A DNA stretch of 64,000 nucleotides from Hydnum rufescens UP504 (taxonomy: Eukaryota > Basidiomycota > Agaricomycetes > Cantharellales > Hydnaceae), in contig MU128962.1 in NCBI GenBank assembly GCA_014904985.1, forward strand, positions 62,001-126,000, in the 5' to 3' direction. Position numbers and translations under genes: made by a program. A model generated the notes under the pieces. It did no database searches and was not told where the DNA came from. It saw nothing but the letters and a program-made list of their open reading frames with translations. Positions 24,769-35,953 of the stretch are shown piece by piece (the first letter of the stretch is position 1; every line of letters starts with the position of its first letter).

Positions 24769-26732
24769 ATGATTAGCAACTGCCTGAACATGTTCCCCCC
24801 ACAGACAACTGTTTTCCGGACGGCAGTCACGACGATCGATGAAGTCTTGATTGATGCTCAAGTTCGACGCTCGTCTATCCTGCACCGTATTCCGTGGACA
24901 CCGCCTGTGGCAGTTTCTGCAAAGGGTGTGGAGATAGTTCTTCAAGATGGAAGAAAGCTGGTATGATGCGAGCGTATATCGATGGTGGTCGTCGGTTCCT
25001 CAGGGCGTGGGTTCTCTTAGATCGATGGTGTTGGCGGTGCTGCTGTCACTGCCATTGGTATGGGCAATGAGTACGTTATCAAGGTGGGGCATTCTCAACA
25101 TGGCTCGTGCTCGATGCAGGCCATAGTTCTACCCAATTCTCCCAGGTGATGCAAGAACAAGTGGCGAAGCTGCCTTGTATGCCATTTGGTTATGATCTCA
25201 CATCAATATCAGGCGTTTGACTTGGTGTTGGTGAGGATAGATGTGTCTAATACGCAGTTGACCAACGAACCAGCCGAGGAATTAGCCCAATTGTTAGTCG
25301 ACACTAGCAAGGGAGCGTTCCATGCAGTCGGCTTCGTTTCTGGAGGTTTGTCTTTCTTTGATTTGCAGCGAGGTTATTGGGCTAGCGGTGATCCCGATGC
25401 CGCTTATTCAGGTTCGGAGGCCATGGAGGCCACAATCAAACTCGCGAGGCAGTACTACTTTGAAATAAATCAGCCCCAGCGGACTAATTTCATCGCACGA
25501 AAACTTTCGTTCCATGGGAATACTGTTGGCACCCTCTCCCTTGGACATCACCCTGCGCGTCGGTTGCCCTATGAATCCCTTCTCCAGAAGACAGCTTTCC
25601 ATCACGTTTCCCCGGCGTACGCCCTGCGCTACAAGAACCGTGGTGAATCGGACGAGGCATACGTTCAACGTCTTGCCAATGAACTGGAAGCCAAGTTTCA
25701 AGAATTAGGCCCTGAAACGTGTCATCGGGTGTAGGTCCAACTTGTTAAGATATTTCATCACGTCCAGTATTAACGATTTCCATCAAACTCAGTCGTTGCA
25801 GAGACTGTAGTGGGGGCGACGACCGGCGTGGTCCCTGCCCGAAAGGATATTTCAAAGCCATGAAAGCGATATGCGAGAAATACGGGGCCCTCTTCATCCT
25901 CGACGAAGTGATGAGTGGGATGGGTCGTAAGTCTTGGTCTTTCTTGTCTACTCTATTAATGTATCTGGACTAAGCCCCTCCCAGGTATGGGGACTCTGCA
26001 CGGTTGGGAGTCATTCGGAGATGGGGCTCAGCCTGATCTTCAGGCGGTCGCGAAAGGTCTCGGGGGAGGGTACAGAAGGATTCGAATTTTCCTTTCTTCC
26101 ATGATTGCTGATCCTTACACTCCCCTTAGATACGCGACAATAGGAGCCGTCCTCATGAGCAAGCGTATTGCCGATGCTATCCGCAATTTTGGCGGAGTCT
26201 GGAAGGTCAGCATAATTTTACCCCCCTCCCAGGCACAGACGTCATTTTTTTTAAACCTGAATGTCGGCATGGGTATGTATAGCATGGACATACATACCAA
26301 TCGAACCCCCTATCGTGCGTCGCGTCTTTAGCTGTGCAAAAGGTGATTCACTCGGAGAACTTGCTCGCTAATGCCCGCGTACGCGGGGATCAACTCTCCG
26401 CGCGCCTCCGTGCCAAGCTCACCTCTCCAACTTCGATTGCTCGGCCTTACATCGCGGAGATCAGAGGTGGTGGCGCTTTCTGGGGCATCGAATTCGAGAT
26501 CGACGATGCCACGGCGGCCAAATTTGCAAAAGACGGACAGCGCTTTGCGATTGTCGTTCAGCAAACGGCATTTGAGAATGGACTTGTCGTCATGGGTATG
26601 TATGGTGGAATCGACGGATCTAAAGGAGAGGTTATACTCCTTGCACCCCCTCTGAATGTCACGGAGGCAGAGGTGGACAAGATCGCTGATATATTTGTCC
26701 AGAGCGTAGAGCAGGTTGTGAGAACATTGTAA
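24769..26732 (+). CDS. Class III PLP-dependent aminotransferase
   Basis: This is a class III (omega-type) aminotransferase fold enzyme that moves an amino group between an amine or omega-amino acid and an oxo acid using pyridoxal phosphate. The exons are 24769-24960, 25021-25083, 25146-25176, 25241-25345, 25412-25730, 25793-25926, 25985-26069, 26130-26205 and 26283-26732, about 484 residues. Motifs are IDGVGGAAVTAIG, GFVSGGSEAMEATIKLARQY (cofactor phosphate site), SFHGNTVGTLSL, FILDEVMSGMGR (Asp to the pyridine nitrogen), VAKGLGGGY (Schiff-base Lys), HGHTYQSNPLSCVA and EIRGGGAFWGIEFE. All key residues are present. Exon 6 carries a compensating pair of one-base shifts: an excess base at its 5' junction, and a missing G before YFKAMKAICEKYG. 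The substrate cannot be told. Start choice between ATG 24769 and the in-frame ATG at 24790 is open. Confidence 0.9.
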
Positions 26733-26909
26733 ACTCAATTAGCTGTCATTGATTGGGTATGTAGATTGGATGTACCAATAGAATGTCACAATTGGTTTGG
26801 AGAAACATGCGTGCAAGATAAAACAGGATGGTGCGATTAGATACCCACAACAAATAATATTGGGCAACCTGCAAGAGGTACATCTAGCTCCTCGATCTGA
26901 GGTTTCGAC

Positions 26910-29163
26910 TCAAGGCGAAGTTTCGCCAGCGATAGATCTGAGGCAAGAGTGTGTGATCAGAAAAGAAGCAAGCACACACGCTAGATAAAAGAAAGGCTAC
27001 TGACGAGGCCTCTGACCGCCCTGACATCGGGAAATACGTTGAAAACCCAAAATCGTTGCCCACAAAATTACCCGGATTGAAAACGTGACAGCCTTCATAG
27101 GTCAATTCATACCGGTCGTAACTGTCAGCTAGAATGATCTAAAAAATAGTTTATCCTAAATTTTCGGCCGTTCATTTTTGCCAGGATTGAGAAGTTGCAC
27201 ACCGTAGTGGGCATCGGATAGAGCCGCATGGTATGATCGAACTCCCACAAAATCGGCTGTACCGAGAAAGGCAGAGGCGATAAATGGCCCTGGTCTACAA
27301 TAGTTTGGACAAGCTATAGAACATAGCGGACATATCAGCATCGACGGGGACAGCAGTCTTGAATGTGATAACCCACATAACGCTTGAGGTCTGCGGAGTT
27401 CAGATCTGGTTTTACTCCGATTAAATTTCGAAGCATTCGTGCCATGAGATCTTGTCTATAGATGACGATTTCCTGCCCGAAGAACTTGATGCGACAAGGG
27501 TTGCTTGCAAAGTGCGACTTTGGAACCTTCGCCCGTAGGCGCGAAGTGAATGCACGGGGTAGTGGTGGACGAGGTAGCGCGGGTGATCCCCAGGGATCGA
27601 GCGGACCAGGAACAAACACGAAGTGTGAGTTCCTACATAGAGCTGGATACGATTGCAATAGATCCGCCAGGGTGTCAAAGTTGTCTAGCCAGACAATTAA
27701 CCCCGACTGATTACAGGACATCCGCACCAAAGGCTTACCTTGATATTTGGCGATACCAGCATCTGTCAGGCCCATTCCTCGCTGCGAAAAGTTGCCGCAG
27801 AATATGAAAACGAAAGGGATAAAGTTATTCTCGACACAACCATCGAGTACTTGTCGGAGACCCTTGAAAGTTTGTGGATGATCAAGCCAGAGGTCTGAGA
27901 GCACCAGGATAGACAGAGTTGGGAATTCTTGCAACCGTTCGTGGTATTTTTCCTGAGGATGTGTAGCGTGAAAGGGGACTACAACGGTTGGGGGTAAATT
28001 ACACACATCTTCCAGTATAGTTGTAGCCCCTCTTCCAAGCATATCAATATGCCCATAGATAGACCTGAAATCTGTTTAGTCTAATTGCATTGGGGTTGAT
28101 GTTAATTGTAGAGGGGTTGGGTTTACCTGGCGACCGCCCTTCTTTCACATGGTGGATGGCCGAGAGCCAGGACACTCAAAATGTTGTCATCGGTGAAGTC
28201 CCCTTCCACGAGGACGAAGCATCCTTCAGTGAAGAAACCCTCACTTGGAGCCTGATTCCGATTCAAGTTAGGCCAGCGGAATAAAAGATAAATCTACCAG
28301 AAGGTACCGTTTCAGAAATGTCGAGTGGGACCTTGCCGTCGACGTCTTCTATACATAATTTTCCATCGGACATATGGGAAAGCATACCGAAGAGAAGGAA
28401 CCGCTCTCCTGATCGACCGAGAAGATCTTTACTTGACGTGATCTGGCATTCATGTTGAGTTTCGATACATGAGGCAACGCTGAAATAGAAATGACCTACT
28501 TTTAGGTAGTTGGCGCGATCGCGACCTGAAATTGGGGGAGAAAAATGTTCATTGCGCAAGACAAGTTGTTTTATGACATTATGTCGATTCCGCAACAAGG
28601 TGGCCCGCGAAGTAGCACTCCCTGCTATGGTAGGTTTATTTGGTGGTCTAATCGTCTCATTAGATAGGGATTCCATATCAAAATGCTTCAGGTACCTTTC
28701 AAATGTCTTTCTTTCGGGGGAGTATTGCCAGTTCGGCATGTCAAACGCGTCGAAAATAAATAAATGATGATCCGGATCCAAGGAATCTGCTTCCAGTGGA
28801 TTGAGAGTGGTCGTCCCATCTTCTCCGGCCTCCCGCATAAAGTCATAAACGCGCTGGAGAATTGCGCGGGTTACAATCGTACTACAATCTGAGAACCACA
28901 GGATAAGAGGGCCTTCTCGAGCAGAGACGTGTCTTAACTCGCCTTCTTGTTTTTGGCATTCTTTGGCAATGGCTTCGAGCGCGTTTTGCACCTGATCGGG
29001 GTCGATATCGTGCTCGGCAAGAATTTCCTCGAGTAAGCTCACCGCGTCGGGCTGAAGCGCAAACTGATATTTCCTGGTAAATACCTACAGATATGGGTCA
29101 GATGCATCCCTCTCGCAGATGGTCACATCAGTGCACTTTGTTGATGCTTGGTCGATAGTTCAT
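26910..29163 (-). CDS. DPB2: DNA polymerase epsilon subunit B (Dpb2)
   Basis: Dpb2 is the essential second subunit of the leading-strand replicative polymerase epsilon and links it to the CMG helicase. The nine minus-strand exons are 29137-29163, 28500-29084, 28308-28442, 28127-28251, 27739-28064, 27377-27684, 27203-27313, 27005-27138 and 26910-26937. They join in perfect frame to 592 residues. The N-terminus has [20 protein letters not shown], the helical domain typical of the family. An OB-fold region follows ([32 protein letters not shown]). The calcineurin-like domain includes [37 protein letters not shown] and [15 protein letters not shown]. As in other B subunits, the domain is a phosphoesterase fold expected to be inactive. 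Both the first coding exon (27 nt) and the last (28 nt) are tiny. The gene ends tail to tail with the aminotransferase, 177 bp apart. Confidence 0.95.
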
Positions 29164-30531
29164 TGCAGGAGTCGCAACGGGAACGCAAACGTGACCACTT
29201 GCTTCTGTACACGTGACTCGAAAAAGAAGCAGCCCTTATTTCTCTGCCAAAGTGGGTTGTACTTGCACCTTTCACAAGATGCAAATCGCCCCCCATAATC
29301 GAACATGACATCAACCATGCCACCTCCAGTCCTTTCTTCATTTGCAATACCCTTGTAGTTTCGGGACCGGTCTCGGTAACTTCTGCTTACCCGGTGTCGA
29401 AATCTTCTCACTCTTGTCATACCATTCTTGGGCAACTTGACAACAACCACTACCCTGTTTCAGACTGCAGCGAAAAGACCCCATTATCTGCGGTAGTAGT
29501 CGCGGCAAGACTACTTCCCATACAGGCTGTATAACACCCTAGTCATTTTACGCATCGAATTTCGGGCCTCCCGGCACCGCTCCCCCACAACCGCGGTGGC
29601 TTACTTGTTCCGCTTTCTAATCATGGCTCTGACCATAGAATTTGTCACAGAGCAGGAAGTTAGGTAAAGCATTATATGATGGGGAGCATCCCGGTCCTAT
29701 TTACCATCTAATCAACTTGAAGCCGCTCAATATTTAGTTAAGGATGCTACCATTAGGGGGTTTCACTAGGGCTGCCCCTAGGCACATACCACATTCTATT
29801 CTAACTTGCGATAGGGGAGATACCAGCTGCGGAAGTCTTTATCTAACTGTAGTCAGATATACACGCAGTTCAGAGATATTGAATATTTGGAAAGAGAAGA
29901 GTATTAGTGTCTGGATCTCGGGAGCTTCGAAAAGTGGGCCGAAAGACTTTCCGGGTCGCAAGTAATTTGTGTGTCGTGAAAGACCCTGTTATAGAGCATT
30001 TGGAAACTCATTTGGAAGTTGGTATATGCGTACGTGAAGCCCCATTGTTCACACGTAAGCAAGCCCCTGTAAGAGAGACCATTCGCATTGATACATAATA
30101 CCTACTAGAGCTCCCGAGAAAAGCCTTGTATTTAGGAGGAATCAATTAGAGTTCGTCTTGCGTACCAAGGCCCCTCCTACCATGGGAGTGTCAGAACCCG
30201 AACCACGATGGTCCCCGTCCCGTCGACCTTGTTGCAACAAGAAACTTCTAAATACCGCCGCCATAGACCAAAATGGTTACCACGAACGAGGGTGGTGGCA
30301 GTCTTTTTATAGCCAATTGGCTGCGTATTGCCACCGGACCGTGGATACTTTCGCAGAAGCAATTGACACAAATTCGTATCGGGCCAAGGTCGGGCTCGTG
30401 AGATCATTGATACCATGAGACTTAAAAAGCGGGGGAAGGAGAGGGGCTGTAGAACGAGTCCAAAAGCTAGAACTGTGCCCCCTCTTTTCGTCTCGAATCT
30501 CTTTCACTAACCCAGAAGTCTCCCTTGAACC
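29164..30531. other. Intergenic region without a recognisable gene
   Basis: This lies between the start of DPB2 and a DUF6593-like gene, so both promoters fall in it. Open frames are short and unrecognised. No tRNA, repeat or transposon remnant was seen. Confidence 0.5.
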
Positions 30532-31290
30532 ATGACGCTCGATGCCTCGCGAATTATTGTGGCCAACTGCACGTCTCTCCTCGACGCAATCTTTACTGAT
30601 GGATTCGGAGATCCGCTCTACGCCACCCAAACTCAGGGATCCATCACAGAACTTCTCCGCCTCGATGTTGCCACAGGATTCTTGTATGCTATCGCTACCA
30701 TTTCCTGGCCGTCTGAGCACAACAAGCAGACGCGAGTGACGGCCCTAGACCTTACGGCTGACAGAAAGATGAGGAACGTGCGGTCGTAAGTCCATCTCGC
30801 GTTGTGTGCAGGTTTTAGGGTCCCCCGCTCACCCCTGTCTCTTTGTCATGCACTGCTTAAATATCTAAGCGGAATCCGCGAAATAATACCAGAGCCTCAT
30901 ACCGCACTATGGGATCATACCATGCTGGGATTTAGGACACACATATACGAACACACTTCTCCACATCATTGTGGTGAGAAAGGAAAGCCGCCTCGGGCGG
31001 CGATCATTTGTCGAAAACGAGGGGTCCTTTCTCGGCGGCGTGAGACGTCTTTCTACGCCCAACTGTTTCCCGATGGACAGTTGCAAGATGATGTGGATAC
31101 GATGGTCGCAGCGGTGCTTCTATTGTGCCCGTCAAAAGAGTGGAGGGTCAGACAGAGTGTGTTGTCACAGGCGCAGCTTGAGTCGTTTCTTGCTGTCACG
31201 CACCTGAGGATGGACAGAAAACTGGGTCGCCGAGGTGGAACTGTCGCTTCAAGCGGGAGGGAAGGTGAAGACCATGATATGACATCATGA
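30532..31290 (+). CDS. Small basidiomycete protein, DUF6593-like, copy 1
   Basis: I do not know a function. Exon 1 (30532 to about 30785) has a start with LLDAIFTDGFGDPLYATQTQG and ATISWPSEH. A later exon ending at 31290 holds RRRETSFYAQLFPDG and DDVDTMVAAVLLLC. The order of elements matches the better preserved second copy at 35238-35953: an N-terminal strand block, a W-P-S turn, and a C-terminal hydrophobic helix. The layout resembles the basidiomycete DUF6593 family (inference from memory). The intron after 30785 does not join to the next exon without a one-base discrepancy, so this copy may be damaged or have an extra exon that I cannot place. Confidence 0.5.
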
Positions 31291-31821
31291 TCTGGGCGAA
31301 AATCACTTGATTTTCTTTCTTTGGTTCATTCGTTGGTGATACCGTTGATGTCTGGCGATACCCAAATAGAGGTTGTGCATCTGGATAAGTAGCTTGATAC
31401 GATGCCCCTGGTTCCAATGTCGCCAATGACACCAGCAAATTGGTCTCAGAATCTTTACATCTCCACGTGTGTACGATAGAGGGAGAAACAAGATCTGGTT
31501 CAATAATACTTCATATGTCGTGGGTAGGTCGAGGGTTTGTATTGAATGTCGGTAGGCACGGCAGATCCCGCAACGACATTAATTACAACACTATGTCTGC
31601 AAAAAGAGTGAGAGGAGTACTTAAAGTACAAAAATGAAGCCATGCCCATACCTTGTGTTCCCCTTTCCCTCATTTCATTCCTAGGTATATGTAATGTCAT
31701 TTTCATCTTCAGTGTTTTTTTCCCCTTCATCCGAGTCCCGCATGCATGCGTATAGCATGGTAGTACATGAAGTTTCACGGCTGGTTGCACACCAGGGACG
31801 AGGAAACCCACGATAAGCAGT
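31291..31821. other. AT-rich spacer
   Basis: This is the 3' flank of the DUF6593-like gene and of the opposing remnant gene. No feature could be supported. Confidence 0.45.
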
Positions 31822-32338
31822 TCAGCCATTGGCAATGTTCTCACATGCTGCCTTTATTGAATCCAGCACATCGCGAAGTCTCGCTTCTCCTGTATCCAGG
31901 ACATCACAATCCCACCGCAGTATCAACTGAGAAAACAGGGTGTCGGGGGATATTGTGCGGTATAATTTCCTTTGGGATAGCAGCAGTGCCCACATGGTAA
32001 AAGCAGAGTCGCGTTCCCATAGCACTCACAGCGTGCAGAGTCGGAATAAGGCATTCATCTAAATTCCGAGGCGGATTCTATGAACTGTGCCTCAACTCGC
32101 ACAAAGTCCGCAACTAACGGACTATATCAGCCAATTCGCACTCTAATATGCGCATCAGCTGCTTGCGAGACGAAATCCAAGCGAGATCAGCGGGCTTCTT
32201 CAGCTGCAGGATTAAAACAGGTTTGTTTTCGAGGAAGACCTCAAAAGAAACGGTGTAATCGGCCCATGTATTGAAGGCGGGTTGCAGATACTGGGACATG
32301 ACGGTGAAATCGGTGTCAGGGGGAAAGAGTGTGTTCAA
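31822..32338 (-). pseudogene. Remnant of a basidiomycete-specific conserved protein
   Basis: Three blocks on the minus strand match a family I know from Agaricomycetes. They are VMSQYLQPAFNTWADYTVSF with VFLENKPVLILQLKKPADL (about 32140-32300), IPTLHAVSAMGTRLCFYHV with IPRHPVFSVDTA (about 31900-32020), and RWDCDVLDTGEARLRDVLDS to a stop at 31822. The blocks lie in different frames. After SRKQ a base seems missing, and between SVDTA and RWDCDVLD a few bases are gone with no intron to explain it. The first exon before MSQYLQ is not found. The alternation of hydrophobic strand and Lys in block 1 recalls a PD-(D/E)XK nuclease core, which is speculation. No function can be assigned. Confidence 0.55.
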
Positions 32339-32345
32339 GAGTTTG

Positions 32346-32915
32346 TTATAAGGCCCATGGAAGTCACTCTCAGTAGACCTGGGGGGAATAGTTTGAAACT
32401 GGTGGATTACTTTTTCTGGGCTAGCGAGTCTGTATCCGTTGCTCGTCGGTCAACACCTTTGTCTCTATTGGCGTGGTTGTGTGAGAGATTGCGAAGCAAT
32501 TGCTTCGCTGATCTCAGTGTGTGAGGGCGGCAGATATGACTGTGCAGGTGGGTGGGATTATCTGCCGCTCTCACGACTAAGCCAGTCGACAAAGCGATGA
32601 AACAAAATGAAGAGTGGGGGGGTTGGGAAAGAAAGGTGCCAAGTCTTCCCTCCCAGACAGGGCAAATGTCCCAGCCGACAAGACGATGTGAATGGTGGCC
32701 GGAAGCAAACCAGCTTTTTGCTCGACACTCCTCCATTCGCTAGCCCCTCCTCTGCGCCGTCGTGCCTTTGGACTAAGAGGAATATACCAAGGCATGCATG
32801 TCGATGTCTCGGATCCAGGTGCTGCCGTTTGAGTCGGGCCGGATGCCGGATTCTCGCGCTCCCGAGTTATCTTCGGCAATTCCCATAGTGGTCTGATTAA
32901 GTAAGAGGAGGAGGA
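32346..32915. other. Spacer upstream of the repeats
   Basis: There is no recognisable gene. Open frames on both strands are shadows without motifs. Confidence 0.4.
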
Positions 32916-33050
32916 GAAATCTAGATTTGTATACCGGGTAAGCGGAAATCGCCGAGACCGGTCCCACATGTGAGCGCTAGAGAGAGAGAGAAATCTGGGT
33001 TTATATACCGGGTAGGCGGGAATCGCCGAGACCGGTCCACATGAGAGCAC
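32916..33050 (+). repeat. Two imperfect tandem copies of a roughly 70-bp unit
   Basis: Copy 1 (about 32916-32984) and copy 2 (about 32990-33050) share GAAATCT, ATACCGGGTA, CGCCGAGACCGGTC and CCACATG in order. A (GA)n run separates them. The end of copy 1, CATGTGAGCGCTAGAGA (32968-32984), recurs exactly at 34796-34812, on the other side of the hAT element. Confidence 0.7.
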
Positions 33051-33168
33051 TAACTAAGGCTGTACAGTGGTGTGATTGTGATCAGGGTCTTGTTTCAATG
33101 GGAATGGGCTAAGGCAGGACGGTTGGTGTGTTGTGTCAATGGTGCGGGCGATCAGCATCCGGTGAAAG

Positions 33169-33176
33169 GTGCAAGT
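33169..33176 (+). repeat. Left 8-bp target-site duplication of the hAT element
   Basis: GTGCAAGT immediately precedes the left terminal inverted repeat and is identical to the 8 bp following the right one (34682-34689). Confidence 0.85.
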
Positions 33177-34681
33177 TAGTGTTGCCGCGACTCCGCTTGG
33201 TTCGACTTCAGCTCAACTTCGGGCGACTCCGAGTGACTTCCGCTGACTTTGACTTATGTCCGAAGTCAAGTCAAATTTGTGGCTTGACTTTGACTCAAGC
33301 TGACTTGAGTCATTTGTGGTATAGACATATATACATATATACATAATGATATGCGAGCATCCTCAATCATCATTAATAAGTGCTGAGTCTAGTATATGTT
33401 CCAGCTCGGGTGTTTCTGCATGCAAAAGGCTGTGAAGAGTGTCGCCGGCCCTAGTATTCCCCTAATTATCCATCAATTCCTCAAGCTGAGTGTGGAGACC
33501 TTCAGTAAAATTCAGCCACTTCTTTTTAAGCATGAACTTAAGGGCTTCCATTAATTCCGGTTTTGATTTCGGCGCTTTGTTGCGGTTTCGGAGCTAGAAG
33601 AAAATATGCGCTGGCAAGGCACGGAAGATGCCTGAATTGGCAGATAATCCATAGCGAGTCGGAACCATGTGGGTAGGATATGCTCTTGCTCCTACAGGAG
33701 TAATAAGATACAGCCACAGGTGATCCACTGCATTACATACCTGCCAGAAATGCAGGTTTGTTGAGAGGAGTACGCTTTGCCGTTATGTAAGCGGTAAATT
33801 CGTCGTCTACACTTGTTTCCGTTTCGTCTTCGTCATCATTGTTAACAAGACCGAGCTTGATGCGAGCAGTTTCGGAAAGGCTGGTTGAGGTTGCCAGACC
33901 CGAAAAAGGTATAGCAGTTGAGCATAGAGCTCTGTACATTTTGAGCTAATCTGGTGTGAGGAATACCAAAAAACCACGACAGTAGTGCCACTCACCTCAT
34001 CTTTCACCTACCTGACTGCAATTTCTTGCTCTATAACAGACCAATTTTTATTGATGAAGCTAAATTTGATTGCCGGATTGACAACTAGATGAATAGAGTG
34101 TGTCAGGCGTGATTTGGGGGCTGCTATGTGTATAGGTAGCACACCCATAGCAATTACATAGGTGGGACTCCTCCCAGAATAGGTGTCCTTGGTGGCATGG
34201 GTGTCCCTGGTGGTGTGGGGGCAGACTGTTTGGCAGACTCTTCTGTAGGAACTGTCACATTTGTGAGGGTGGCACCGGGTGCAAATGAAATTGAACTAGC
34301 TATGATGGTGTGAGCAGCTGGGGGTCTATTGCTTCCACCCGTGGGTGCTTTTGGTCTTCAGACGAGGGCACTTCAAGTTCAGTGGCATGATGGAAGTATG
34401 ATGACGATGAAGAGTGAGCCTCAGCGACGAATCGTATGGTCACATGACCTACCAGCCATTACCCCACTATATATTTTCTGTACACAGATGGCTACCACTC
34501 GATTTTTATTTTAGCTATCTAGTCTACTGAATTTTGGCTTGAGCTGACTTCGAGTCAAGTCAAGTTGGTTGAAGTCGAAGCCAAGTCAAAAGATTTGTAA
34601 GCGATGACTTGGCTTGACTTGACTTCAAATGGCTTGACTCGTGACTCAAGTCGACTCCAAGCCCGAGTCACGGCAACACTA
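33177..34681 (-). mobile_element. Non-autonomous hAT-superfamily DNA transposon, 1505 bp
   Basis: The left end reads TAGTGTTGCCGCGACTC and the right end, reverse-complemented, TAGTGTTGCCGTGACTC. The similarity continues imperfectly for a further 25 bases or so. Perfect 8-bp direct repeats GTGCAAGT flank the element, the hallmark of hAT insertions. Many short copies of GACTTG/CAAGTC lie inside both ends (33225-33312 and 34540-34670), as expected for subterminal transposase-binding repeats. The interior keeps only a broken piece of transposase on the minus strand. At 1.5 kb it is too short for a full hAT transposase and must depend on a helper in trans, if it is mobile at all. The perfect target duplication suggests a fairly recent insertion. 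Confidence 0.88.
33462..33939 (-). pseudogene. hAT transposase C-terminal fragment
   Basis: The fragment contains the hAT dimerisation region: AMDYLPIQASSVPCQRIFSS and TATKRRN (about 33570-33660), then PELMEALKFMLKKKWLNF to a stop at 33462-33464. An upstream piece has DDEFTAYITAKR (about 33775-33810). The pieces sit in different frames separated by stops, and the DNA-binding and most of the catalytic domain are absent. It cannot encode an active transposase. Confidence 0.85.
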
Positions 34682-34689
34682 GTGCAAGT
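34682..34689 (+). repeat. Right 8-bp target-site duplication of the hAT element
   Basis: GTGCAAGT directly follows the right terminal inverted repeat, matching the left copy at 33169-33176. Confidence 0.85.
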
Positions 34690-34744
34690 GCAAGGGATAG
34701 CCGATAAATAGAAAGTGGGTGAAGAGGTAGCGGAGAAGTAAAGA

Positions 34745-34812
34745 AGGTGGGAGGCGGGGTTCGAACCCGCACCCTACTCTATGCGGAGCAAAATCCATGT
34801 GAGCGCTAGAGA
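34745..34812 (-). other. tRNA 3'-half-like sequence
   Basis: On the minus strand the sequence GCGGGTTCGAACCCCGC forms a perfect T-arm (5-bp stem, TTCGAAC loop, i.e. a B-box) and is followed by CTCCCACC, which would be an acceptor strand. No matching GGTGGGAG, no A-box and no anticodon arm lie upstream. It is therefore a tRNA-derived remnant or SINE fragment, or chance, rather than a tRNA gene. Confidence 0.35.
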
Positions 34813-35237
34813 ACATGTCATCCGTTCTCATCGGAATCAAAGCACAAGGGACCTCGGAATCGATTGGTCAGCATCAAAGAGGGATATTGTGTGTTCTAGG
34901 GAATGCCTATGAAGGACATGCCAGATATCATCCAAGGGGGTGTTTCCATCATGCACACAGGCAGTAAATTCAGTCTATTTTCCTCATACAATTCACAGCA
35001 TGAGGCGGGGGTGGACAGTGGCAACAGTATGTTATGTCATGTACATTAGGAAACTGGCATTTTCGGCAGTTGCTCTTGACAAATCATCTACCGTTGCCTG
35101 GCCATTGGTAAATTCCCCTGTGGTTTTGAAAGCACTGTGACGTAGTATCCGGCTGTACCGGTGGACGGACTTTTGCGGTAGTGACGCAACCACTATCTTA
35201 AAACCTGTCCGGGCCTCGCGTTGCAGATACACGAGCA
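34813..35237. other. Spacer / promoter of DUF6593-like copy 2
   Basis: There is no recognisable gene. It contains the upstream region of the gene starting at 35238. Confidence 0.4.
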
Positions 35238-35953
35238 ATGCGACCCTTGGATGCTGCACCCTCACGATGTCTTCACGCCACGACCTCAACTATCCTCGAT
35301 GCTATACTTTCCGACGCTGAATCCGGAGACCCAGCTTACATAACACAGACGCTAGGACGAGAAACGGCCATCCTTCGCGTAGATCCTCAGTTGAGGGTGA
35401 TTCAACCCGTCGCCAGAATATCATGGCCCAGTGGAAAAGGTGGTGACCCTGCCGTTGAGGTGGCCGAGGTCGACGGGAGACGGAAAATCCTGGGGTATGT
35501 GTATCGGTCTGTATCATAATCTCCGACACTTACAACATTATTACGTTTAGATTTCGTGGCGTAGTTCCGCGTGTACTCGTAGCTCCATGGACCCACACAA
35601 AGCCACGCTTCGGCGCGTCAGACACATACCAGCGCATCTTTTTCGATCAGCACTATGACGTTGTGGCCACTAGTCACGTGTCGGTCCGAAGACCTCTCTT
35701 CGGTCCTCGTCGCGAATGGGAGATCGTGATCCGATTTATGCCAGAGGCAACGTTTCGCGATGATATGGATGTGTTGATCGCTGCCGTCCTTCTGGCATCT
35801 GAACCCGGAGAATGGAAGAAGGCACGATCACAAAGTACCATGTCGCTCGCACAATTACAACAGGCTGTAAGCCTTGCAAGACTAGACTTCCATCGGGAGG
35901 AGGAGTATGAGGACAAACAGGAGAACGACGTTTTGCCTGCGACTCTCTGGTAG
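35238..35953 (+). CDS. Small basidiomycete protein, DUF6593-like, copy 2
   Basis: The two exons, 35238-35494 and 35551-35953, join in frame to 219 residues through a 56-bp GT-AG intron. Recognisable stretches are ILDAILSDAESGDPAYITQT, RVIQPVARISWPSGKG, FRGVVPRVLVAPW, FGPRREWEIVIRFMPEATF and DMDVLIAAVLLA. The first and last match copy 1 at 30532-31290 closely, so the two are paralogues 4 kb apart on the same strand with the transposon between them. The arrangement (beta-rich, W-P-S turn, C-terminal hydrophobic strand or helix) resembles the DUF6593 family expanded in Agaricomycetes. No function is known. No signal peptide or membrane segment is visible. Confidence 0.62.

Noticed and set aside
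28510..28767. Plus-strand open frame within DPB2
   Set aside because: It is antisense to exon 2 of DPB2, which splices perfectly on the minus strand.
34745..34812. tRNA gene on the minus strand
   Set aside because: A T-arm is present but there is no A-box, anticodon arm or complementary 5' acceptor strand, so I list it only as a tRNA-like remnant.
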